In this document: piece by piece, positions 57,405-64,000 of the stretch
Layout of the letters: each line of letters begins with the position of its first letter
Numbering within the stretch: the stretch's first letter is position 1
Assembly: GCF_038069945.1 (NCBI RefSeq)
Contig: NZ_JBBPEV010000004.1
Location: 186,001-250,000 of the forward strand
Direction: 5' to 3'
DNA from: Aquabacterium sp. A3
GTDB lineage: Bacteria; Pseudomonadota; Gammaproteobacteria; Burkholderiales; Burkholderiaceae_C
Length of the DNA: 64,000 nt
Program-made: the position numbers and the translations under genes
The notes under the pieces: generated by a model
Seen by the model: the letters and a program-made list of their open reading frames with translations, nothing else
Databases searched by the model: none
Told to the model about the DNA's origin: nothing

Positions 57405-60016
57405 TGAACACGCAATTCCGCAAGCCCCTGCCGGGCACGAACCTCGATTACTTCGACACGCAAGCCGCGGTCGAAGCCATCCAGCCTGGCGCCTGGGCCA
57501 CCCTGCCCTACACCGCCCGCGTGCACGCCGAGAACATCGTGCGCAAGGCCGACCCAAGCATCGTCACCGATTGCTTGAAGCAAATCATCGAGCGCAAGCG
57601 CGACCTGGACTTCCCGTGGTTCCCGGCCCGCGTGGCCTGCCACGACATCCTGGGCCAGACCGCGCTGGTGGACCTGGCCGGTCTGCGTGACGCCATCGCC
57701 AAAGAAGGCGGCGACCCGGCCAAGGTGAACCCCGTGGTGCCCGTGCAGCTGATCGTGGACCACTCGCTGGCCGTGGAATGCGGCGGGTTCGACCCGCAAG
57801 CATTCCAGAAGAACCGCGAGATTGAGGAGCGCCGCAACGAAGACCGCTTCCACTTCATCGAGTGGACCAAGAAGGCCTTCGCCAACGTGGACGTGATCCC
57901 CGCGGGCAACGGCATCATGCACCAGATCAACCTGGAGAAGATGTCGCCCGTGATCCATGCGGACAAGGGCGTGGCCTACCCCGACACCTGCGTCGGCACC
58001 GACTCGCACACCCCGCACGTGGACGCGCTGGGCGTGATCGCCATTGGCGTGGGCGGCCTGGAAGCCGAGAACGTGATGCTGGGCCGCGCCTCGTGGATGC
58101 GCTTGCCCGAAATCGTCGGCGTCAAGCTGACTGGCCAACGTCAAAGCGGCATCACCGCCACCGACGTGGTGCTGGCCCTGACCGAGTTCCTGCGCAAGAA
58201 CAAGGTGGTGGGCGCTTACCTCGAGTTCTACGGTGAAGGCGCCTCGAAGCTGACCATCGGTGACCGAGCCACCATCTCGAACATGGCCCCTGAATACGGC
58301 GCCACCGCCGCCATGTTCAGCATCGACGAGCAGACGCTGGAGTACCTGACGCTGACCGGCCGCGACGCGAGCCAAGTCAAGCTGGTCGAGACCTATGCCA
58401 AGACCGCGGGCCTGTGGTCTGACAGCCTGAAGAACGCCGTGTACGAGCGCAACCTGGAGTTCGATCTGTCGAGCGTGGTGCGCAACATGGCTGGCCCCTC
58501 GAACCCGCACGCCCGTGTGGCCACGAGCGATCTGGCCGCCAAGGGCATCGCTGGTCAATGGGCCATGCCCAAGGCCGAAGAAGGCACCATGCCCGATGGC
58601 GCCGTGATCATCGCGGCCATCACGTCGTGCACGAACACCTCCAACCCGCGCAACGTGATCGCGGCCGCCTTGCTGGCCCGCAACGCCAACAAGCTGGGTT
58701 TGACGCGCAAGCCCTGGGTGAAGTCATCGCTGGCCCCTGGCTCGAAGGCCGTGGAGCTGTACCTGAAAGAAGCCAACCTGCTGGGCGACCTGGAGAAGCT
58801 GGGCTTCGGCATCGTGGCCTTTGCCTGCACCACCTGCAACGGCATGTCGGGCGCGCTTGACCCGGTCATCCAGAAGGAAATCGTCGACCGCGACCTCTAC
58901 GCCACCGCCGTGCTCTCGGGCAACCGCAACTTCGACGGCCGCATCCACCCCTACGCCAAGCAGGCCTTCCTGGCCTCGCCGCCGCTGGTGGTCGCTTACG
59001 CCATCGCTGGCACCGTGCGCTTCGACATCGAGAACGACGTGCTGACCGTCGTTGATGGCAGGGAAATCCGCCTCAAGGACATCTGGCCCTCGGACGAAGA
59101 AATCGACGCCGTGGTCAAGGCCGCCGTGAAGCCCGAGCAGTACCGCGCCGTGTATGAGCCCATGTTCGCCATCCAGGCAGACAAGGGCGAGAAGGTCAGC
59201 CCGCAGTACGACTGGCGCCCGATGTCGACCTACATCCGCCGCCCGCCGTACTGGGACACGGAAGGCGTTGGCGCCCTGGCGGCCAACCCGCGCACGCTCA
59301 AGGGCATGCGCCCGCTGGCCATCCTGCCGGACAACATCACCACCGATCACCTGTCGCCCTCGAACGCGATCCTGATGAACTCGGCCGCCGGTGAATACTT
59401 GCACAAGATGGGCCTGCCGGAGGAGGACTTCAACTCCTACGCCACCCACCGTGGTGACCACCTGACCGCCATGCGCGCCACCTTCGCCAACCCCACGTTG
59501 AAGAACGAGATGGTGCGGAACGTTGACGGCAGCATCAAGGTGGGCTCGTGGGCCCGCGTGGAGCCTGAAGGCCAGGTCATGCGCATGTGGGAGGCGATGG
59601 AGACCTACCTCAACCGCCGCCAGCCGCTGATCATCATCGCCGGTGCCGACTACGGTCAAGGTTCGTCGCGCGACTGGGCGGCCAAGGGCGTACGCCTGGC
59701 CGGTGTCGAGACGGTCGTGGCCGAAGGCTTTGAGCGCATCCACCGCACCAACCTGATCGGCATGGGCGTGCTGCCCCTGGAGTTCAAGCCGGGCACCACC
59801 CGCCTGACCCTGGGCCTGGATGGCACCGAAACCTTCGACGTGGAAGGCGACCTCAAGCCGCGCGCCGACCTGACCCTGGTGATCCACCGCAAAAATGGTG
59901 AGACCGTGAAGGTGGCCGTGACCAGCCGTCTGGACACCGCCGAAGAAGTGTCGGTGTACGAGGCCGGTGGCGTGCTGCAGCGTTTTGCGCAGGATTTCCT
60001 CGCCGAGAACAAGTGA
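57404..60016 (+). CDS. acnD: Fe/S-dependent 2-methylcitrate dehydratase
   Basis: 870 residues from ATG 57404, overlapping the prpC stop (TGATG). Aconitase-family enzyme that dehydrates 2-methylcitrate; it replaces the cofactor-free PrpD and needs PrpF. Cluster ligands: Cys in 'IAAITSCTNTSNPRNVI' and CxxC in 'IVAFACTTCNGMSGALDPV'. Aconitase loops 'CVGTDSHTPHVDALGVIAIG' and 'GADYGQGSSRDWAAKGVRLA' are intact. Context prpC-acnD-prpF separates it from AcnA. Confidence 0.97.
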   Translation: MNTQFRKPLPGTNLDYFDTQAAVEAIQPGAWATLPYTARVHAENIVRKADPSIVTDCLKQIIERKRDLDFPWFPARVACHDILGQTALVDLAGLRDAIAKEGGDPAKVNPVVPVQLIVDHSLAVECGGFDPQAFQKNREIEERRNEDRFHFIEWTKKAFANVDVIPAGNGIMHQINLEKMSPVIHADKGVAYPDTCVGTDSHTPHVDALGVIAIGVGGLEAENVMLGRASWMRLPEIVGVKLTGQRQSGITATDVVLALTEFLRKNKVVGAYLEFYGEGASKLTIGDRATISNMAPEYGATAAMFSIDEQTLEYLTLTGRDASQVKLVETYAKTAGLWSDSLKNAVYERNLEFDLSSVVRNMAGPSNPHARVATSDLAAKGIAGQWAMPKAEEGTMPDGAVIIAAITSCTNTSNPRNVIAAALLARNANKLGLTRKPWVKSSLAPGSKAVELYLKEANLLGDLEKLGFGIVAFACTTCNGMSGALDPVIQKEIVDRDLYATAVLSGNRNFDGRIHPYAKQAFLASPPLVVAYAIAGTVRFDIENDVLTVVDGREIRLKDIWPSDEEIDAVVKAAVKPEQYRAVYEPMFAIQADKGEKVSPQYDWRPMSTYIRRPPYWDTEGVGALAANPRTLKGMRPLAILPDNITTDHLSPSNAILMNSAAGEYLHKMGLPEEDFNSYATHRGDHLTAMRATFANPTLKNEMVRNVDGSIKVGSWARVEPEGQVMRMWEAMETYLNRRQPLIIIAGADYGQGSSRDWAAKGVRLAGVETVVAEGFERIHRTNLIGMGVLPLEFKPGTTRLTLGLDGTETFDVEGDLKPRADLTLVIHRKNGETVKVAVTSRLDTAEEVSVYEAGGVLQRFAQDFLAENK

Positions 60017-60024
60017 CCACCCCC

Positions 60025-60105
60025 GAGCGCCTTTGGCGCTCCCCCTCAAGGGGGCGACACCTACGGACTGGCAAAGCCAGATCCGTGGTGTCCGCTGGAT
60101 CGGAC
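60025..60105 (+). repeat. Multi-hairpin intergenic element between acnD and prpF
   Basis: Four stems follow each other: GAGCGCC-TTT-GGCGCTC (60025-60041), CCCCCT-CA-AGGGGG (60041-60054), a longer stem CACC.ACGGA.CTGGC-AAA-GCCAG.TCCGT.GGTG (60058-60090), and GTCCG-N6-CGGAC (60090-60105). There is no T-run and no codon pattern. It looks like a mobile intergenic repeat (REP-like) or processing element seen in related genomes from memory; only one copy is in this window. Confidence 0.6.
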
Positions 60106-60161
60106 CGAGGCTGTGCAAGGCTTTGCGCGCTTCGGCACCATGTGAACTGAAGGAGCGTGTG

Positions 60162-61349
60162 ATGGCCCATCCCGCACAAATCAAAATCCCCGCCACCTAC
60201 ATCCGTGGCGGCACCAGCAAGGGCGTGTTCTTCCGCCTGCAAGACCTGCCCGCCAGCTGCCAGCAGCCCGGTGAAGCGCGCGACAAGCTGTTCATGCGCG
60301 TCATCGGCAGCCCCGACCCCTACGCCGCCCACATCGACGGCATGGGCGGTGCCACCTCCAGCACGAGCAAGTGCGTGATCCTGTCCAAGTCCAGCGTGCC
60401 TGAGCACGATGTGGACTACCTCTACGGCCAGGTCTCCATCGACAAGGCCTTTGTGGACTGGTCGGGCAACTGCGGCAACCTCTCCACCGCCGCGGGTGCT
60501 TTCGCCATCCACGCAGGCTTGGTCGATCCGGCCCGCATTCCAGAAAACGGCACCGCTGTGGTCCGCATCTGGCAGGCCAACATCGGCAAAACCATCATCG
60601 CCCACGTGCCCGTGACCGACGGTCAGGTGCAGGAAACCGGCGACTTCGAACTCGACGGCGTGACCTTCCCCGCCGCCGAGATCGTGCTCGAGTTCATGGA
60701 CCCCTCGGACGATGGCGACGAAGGCGGCTCGATGTTCCCCACCGGCAACCTGGTCGATGACCTGGACGTACCGGGCCTGGGCACCCTCAAGGCCACGATG
60801 ATCACGGCGGGCATCCCGACCGTGTTCGTCAACGCCGCTGACATCGGCTACACCGGCACCGAGTTGCGCGAGCAGATCAACAGCGACCCCGAAGCCCTCA
60901 AGCGCTTCGAGGCCATCCGCGTGGCCGGCGCCCTGCGCATGGGCCTGATCAAAACCCCCGAAGAAGCGGCCACCCGCCAGCACACCCCCAAGATCGCCTT
61001 CGTGGCCCCGCCCACCACCTACACGGCATCGAGCGGCAAGTCCATCAACGCCAGCGATGTGGACCTGCTGGTGCGGGCCCTGTCCATGGGCAAGCTGCAC
61101 CACGCCATGATGGGCACCTGCGCGGTGGCCATCGGCACGGCCGCGGCCATCCCCGGCACCCTGGTGAACCTGGCGGCCGGTGGCGGTGAGCGTGAAGCCG
61201 TTCGCTTTGGCCACCCCTCCGGCACGCTGCGTGTGGGCGCCCAGGCCCAACAGGTGAACGGCCAGTGGACGGTGACGAAAGCCATCATGAGCCGCAGCGC
61301 CCGCATCCTCATGGAAGGCTGGGTGCGCGTTCCTGGCGACAGCTTCTGA
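60162..61349 (+). CDS. prpF: 2-methylaconitate cis-trans isomerase
   Basis: 395 residues from ATG 60162, preceded by AAGGAG at 6 bases. The longer open frame from 59967 covers the hairpin element and is rejected. It is a diaminopimelate-epimerase-fold protein that isomerises 2-methylaconitate so the pathway can proceed after AcnD. Signatures: 'IPATYIRGGTSKGVFFRLQD' with the active-site Lys, 'MGGATSSTSKCVILSKSS', 'VDWSGNCGNLSTAAGAFAIH', and C-terminal 'PSGTLRVGAQAQ'. Last gene of the prp operon; a 145-base gap with hairpins separates it from acnD. Confidence 0.97.
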   Translation: MAHPAQIKIPATYIRGGTSKGVFFRLQDLPASCQQPGEARDKLFMRVIGSPDPYAAHIDGMGGATSSTSKCVILSKSSVPEHDVDYLYGQVSIDKAFVDWSGNCGNLSTAAGAFAIHAGLVDPARIPENGTAVVRIWQANIGKTIIAHVPVTDGQVQETGDFELDGVTFPAAEIVLEFMDPSDDGDEGGSMFPTGNLVDDLDVPGLGTLKATMITAGIPTVFVNAADIGYTGTELREQINSDPEALKRFEAIRVAGALRMGLIKTPEEAATRQHTPKIAFVAPPTTYTASSGKSINASDVDLLVRALSMGKLHHAMMGTCAVAIGTAAAIPGTLVNLAAGGGEREAVRFGHPSGTLRVGAQAQQVNGQWTVTKAIMSRSARILMEGWVRVPGDSF

Positions 61350-61357
61350 GCCCATCG

Positions 61358-61394
61358 GCGTCACAGACGTATCCGTTGGTTACGTCCGTGACGC
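61358..61394 (+). terminator. Long hairpin after prpF
   Basis: GCGTCAC.GACGTA / TACGTC.GTGACGC: thirteen pairs with one A-C mismatch and a 9-base loop, 9 bases past the prpF stop. No T-run follows, so it may be an mRNA 3'-end stabiliser or a Rho-type end rather than a classic terminator. Confidence 0.5.
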
Positions 61395-61480
61395 AGCCCA
61401 CGACCGGAAAGAAACCCCAGGTGGTCATGGCCACGCATCGGTGGCACACTCAGGCGCACTTCGGATTTGCGAGCACGCCC

Positions 61481-61984
61481 ATGACCACCACTCCAGCCCA
61501 GCGACCAGCCCTTTTGTCCACCTTGGCTCTCGGGGTGCTGCTGTGCGGCTCGGCCCTCATGGGCTCGGCGCAAGCATCTGAAACGCGCAGCCAACGGCCC
61601 AGTGCCAAGGTGGTGCAGCAAACGCAGATGGCCCTGGCCTCACCTGAGCAACTCGCGGCGGCCGAGCGGGTGCTGGTTGGACAGTACGACTGCGAGTTCG
61701 GCCAGCGGGTGTCGATCGACCCCCACCAAAGCCATCCAGGCTACTTCAACCTGCGCCTGGGCAAACAGAGCTGGGTGATGAAACCGGTGCTCTCCCAAAC
61801 GGGCGCCATCCGGCTGGAAGACGTCCGGGGCACGGCCCTGCTGATCCAGATCCTGACCAAATCCATGTTGCTGGACCCGCGCAAGGGCCAGCGTTTGGTG
61901 GATGGCTGCATGCATGAGGTGCAGCGCGCCGCAGAGCGTGACCTGGCCTCGCGCCCTCGCCAGTCGATGCTGGGTGGCAACTGA
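61481..61984 (+). CDS. Exported protein of unknown function
   Basis: 167 residues from ATG 61481, chosen because it gives a Sec signal peptide ('LALGVLLCGSALMGSAQASE', cut after QAS or AQA). An ATG at 61427 is possible. The mature part has two Cys, in 'LVGQYDCEFGQRVSIDPHQ' and 'QRLVDGCMHEVQRAAERDL', that could form a disulfide around a beta-rich region ('FNLRLGKQSWVMKPVLSQTG'). The pattern faintly recalls small lysozyme-inhibitor-like beta proteins, but I do not recognise the family. It lies between prpF and acnB with no clear operon link. Confidence 0.6.
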   Translation: MTTTPAQRPALLSTLALGVLLCGSALMGSAQASETRSQRPSAKVVQQTQMALASPEQLAAAERVLVGQYDCEFGQRVSIDPHQSHPGYFNLRLGKQSWVMKPVLSQTGAIRLEDVRGTALLIQILTKSMLLDPRKGQRLVDGCMHEVQRAAERDLASRPRQSMLGGN

Positions 61985-62184
61985 GCCCCCCTCGGCGGGG
62001 TGAAATACCCATTTTTCTGCCCCAGAGCCGTGACTTTCACCTCTTCGTAGGCGAAAATAGCGGGCTGCACGGAAATTGCATTTCCTTGTGACCGGCAGGC
62101 GTCTTGCCCCACCCCGGTGCCATCCGGCCCGGGATGTCTTGCACGCTGCCCGCGTTTTTGCCCCATTCACACCAGGTAAACGAC

Positions 62185-64000
62185 ATGTTGCAAGCCTATC
62201 GCCAACACGCTGCCGAGCGCGCTGCCCTCGGCATCCCCCCGCTGCCCCTGACGGCCCAGCAAGTGGCCGAATTGATCGAACTGATCAAGAACCCGCCCGC
62301 TGGCGAAGAGGCCTTCCTGCTCGACTTGCTGACCCACCGCGTGCCCCCCGGCGTGGACGACGCCGCCAAGGTCAAGGCATCCTTCCTGTCGGCCGTGGCC
62401 CATGGCGACCTGAGCGTCGGCCTGATCTCCAAGGCCAAGGCCACCGAATTGCTGGGCACGATGGTCGGCGGCTACAACGTCAAGCCCCTGATCGACCTGC
62501 TGAGCAGCGCTGAAGTGGGCACCGTGGCCGCTGAGGCCCTGAAGAAGACCCTGCTGATGTTCGACGCGTTCCACGACGTGGCCGAACTGTGCAAGGCGGG
62601 CAACGCCAACGCCAAGGCCGTGATGCAGTCGTGGGCCGACGCCGAGTGGTTCACCACCCGCCCCGCCGTCGCCAAGAAGATCACCGTGACCGTGTTCAAG
62701 GTGCCTGGCGAGACCAACACCGACGATCTGTCGCCCGCTCCGGACGCCTGGAGCCGCCCCGACATCCCGATGCACTACCTGGCCATGCTGAAGAACACCC
62801 GTTCTGATGCAGCGTTCAAGCCCGAAGAAGACGGCAAGCGCGGTCCGATCCAGTTCATCGAAGACCTGAAGAAAAAGGGCAACCTCGTGGCCTACGTGGG
62901 TGACGTGGTCGGCACCGGCTCTTCGCGCAAGTCGGCCACCAACAGCGTGATCTGGGCCACCGGCGAAGACATCCCCTTCGTGCCCAACAAGCGCTTCGGC
63001 GGCGTCACCCTGGGTGGCAAGATCGCCCCCATCTTCTTCAACACGCAAGAAGACTCGGGCTCGCTGCCCATCGAAGTGGACGTGACCGCTTTCGAAATGG
63101 GCGATGTCATCGACATCTACCCCTATGACGGCAAGATCGAGAAGAACGGTGCCGTGGCTGCCGAGTTCCAGCTGAAGTCGCAAGTGCTGCTGGACGAAGT
63201 GCAAGCCGGCGGCCGCATCAACCTGATCATCGGCCGTTCGCTGACCGGCAAGGCCCGTGAGTTCCTGGGTCTGCCCGCCTCCACCACCTTCCGCCTGCCC
63301 GTGGCCCCCAAGGACAGTGGCAAGGGCTTCACCCTGGCCCAGAAGATGGTCGGCCGCGCTGTGGGCCTGCCCGAAGGCCAAGGCGTGCGTCCCGGCACCT
63401 ACTGCGAGCCGAAGATGACCACCGTGGGTTCGCAAGACACCACCGGCCCGATGACCCGCGACGAGCTGAAGGACCTGGCTTGCCTGGGCTTCAGCGCTGA
63501 CCTGGTCATGCAATCCTTCTGCCACACGGCCGCTTACCCCAAGCCCGTGGACGTGAAGATGCACCGCGAGCTGCCCGCCTTCATCAGCAACCGCGGCGGC
63601 GTGGCCCTGCGTCCGGGCGACGGCGTGATCCACTCGTGGCTGAACCGCCTGCTGCTGCCCGACACCGTCGGCACCGGTGGCGACTCGCACACCCGCTTCC
63701 CCATCGGCATCTCCTTCCCAGCTGGCTCGGGCCTGGTCGCTTTCGGCGCTGCCACTGGCGTGATGCCCCTGGACATGCCCGAATCCGTGCTGGTGCGCTT
63801 CAAGGGCAAGATGCAACCCGGTGTCACCCTGCGTGACCTGGTGCATGCCATCCCCCTGTACGCCATCAAGGCCGGTCTGCTGACCGTGGCCAAGGCCGGC
63901 AAGAAGAACATCTTCTCGGGCCGCATCCTCGAAATCGAAGGCCTGCCTGACCTGAAGGTTGAGCAAGCGTTCGAACTGTCCGACGCTTCGGCTGAACGTT
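62185..64000 (+). CDS. acnB: Aconitate hydratase B (3' end beyond window)
   Basis: The frame runs from ATG 62185 to the end of the window: 605 of about 860 residues. Bifunctional aconitase / 2-methylisocitrate dehydratase of the TCA cycle. AcnB-specific order is visible: N-terminal HEAT-like helices ('[20 protein letters not shown]', '[20 protein letters not shown]'), then the swivel domain ('[20 protein letters not shown]', '[20 protein letters not shown]'), then the catalytic domains ('[20 protein letters not shown]'). The Cys ligands lie mostly beyond the window. AcnB can hydrate 2-methylaconitate, completing the prp pathway next door. Confidence 0.97.
   Translation, partial: MLQAYRQHAAERAALGIPPLPLTAQQVAELIELIKNPPAGEEAFLLDLLTHRVPPGVDDAAKVKASFLSAVAHGDLSVGLISKAKATELLGTMVGGYNVKPLIDLLSSAEVGTVAAEALKKTLLMFDAFHDVAELCKAGNANAKAVMQSWADAEWFTTRPAVAKKITVTVFKVPGETNTDDLSPAPDAWSRPDIPMHYLAMLKNTRSDAAFKPEEDGKRGPIQFIEDLKKKGNLVAYVGDVVGTGSSRKSATNSVIWATGEDIPFVPNKRFGGVTLGGKIAPIFFNTQEDSGSLPIEVDVTAFEMGDVIDIYPYDGKIEKNGAVAAEFQLKSQVLLDEVQAGGRINLIIGRSLTGKAREFLGLPASTTFRLPVAPKDSGKGFTLAQKMVGRAVGLPEGQGVRPGTYCEPKMTTVGSQDTTGPMTRDELKDLACLGFSADLVMQSFCHTAAYPKPVDVKMHRELPAFISNRGGVALRPGDGVIHSWLNRLLLPDTVGTGGDSHTRFPIGISFPAGSGLVAFGAATGVMPLDMPESVLVRFKGKMQPGVTLRDLVHAIPLYAIKAGLLTVAKAGKKNIFSGRILEIEGLPDLKVEQAFELSDASAER

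Noticed and set aside
57404..60016. Ordinary aconitase AcnA
   Set aside because: Placement between prpC and prpF with start/stop overlap marks it as AcnD; the TCA aconitase here is AcnB at 62185.
62167..63966. 599-codon open frame on the minus strand opposite acnB
   Set aside because: Shadow of acnB, whose conserved swivel and catalytic motifs fix the plus strand as coding.

Overview
The window is GC-rich, dense bacterial chromosome. Gene content, synteny and protein style point to a betaproteobacterium of the order Burkholderiales (Comamonadaceae or a related Aquabacterium/Rubrivivax-type lineage). The evidence is the syntenic block leuC-leuD-leuB-asd-fimV-truA-trpF-trpB-trpA-accD-folC-SPOR-cvpA-purF-metZ, the block gltA-sdhE-sdhBADC-GntR next to mdh, and the acnD/prpF form of the 2-methylcitrate cycle. 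I see no rRNA, prophage, insertion sequence, integrase or CRISPR array. The content is mostly core metabolism.

Layout. 1-4.7 kb is accessory: the end of a LysR regulator, an AraC regulator, an exported lipase-like hydrolase plus Tat-exported M28-type hydrolase, and a decayed toxin-antitoxin pair. 4.7-10.8 kb (minus strand) holds an alpha/beta hydrolase, prfB with its recoding site, pepN, fbp and tRNA-Thr. 10.9-16.6 kb (plus strand) holds a membrane GGDEF-EAL protein, a thioesterase, two half-size chromate-transporter-family proteins and a small GNAT protein. 16.6-19.3 kb is waaA and a phosphomanno/phosphoglucomutase, followed by a MaoC protein. 20-20.8 kb carries a duplicated tRNA cluster (Asp-Glu-Ala, twice). 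20.9-41.9 kb (all minus strand) is biosynthesis: gltX, metZ, purF, cvpA, a SPOR protein, folC, accD, trpABF, truA, fimV, asd, leuBDC with an entericidin-like lipoprotein inside the leu cluster, then gltA.

42-50.7 kb is central carbon metabolism: sdhE, sdhBADC, a GntR/UTRA regulator, mdh, a chemoreceptor and a CitE-like lyase. 50.7-53.1 kb has an uncharacterised B12-type radical SAM protein and a small membrane protein. 53.1-61.3 kb is the propionate (2-methylcitrate) regulon: prpR divergent from prpB-prpC-acnD-prpF, with a readable sigma-54 promoter, a candidate IHF site and a candidate upstream activator palindrome. An exported protein of unknown function and the first 605 codons of acnB end the window.

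How it works together: GltA, SDH, MDH and AcnB are TCA-cycle enzymes. PrpB/C/AcnD/PrpF convert propionyl-CoA plus oxaloacetate to pyruvate plus succinate, and the succinate feeds SDH. I did not find a clearly undescribed multi-gene system. The best leads are a TCTT/AAGA box shared by sdhC and gltA with a related palindrome at GntR/mdh, the lone CX4CX2C radical SAM protein, the multi-hairpin element inside the prp operon, and the UAA-type prfB frameshift site.
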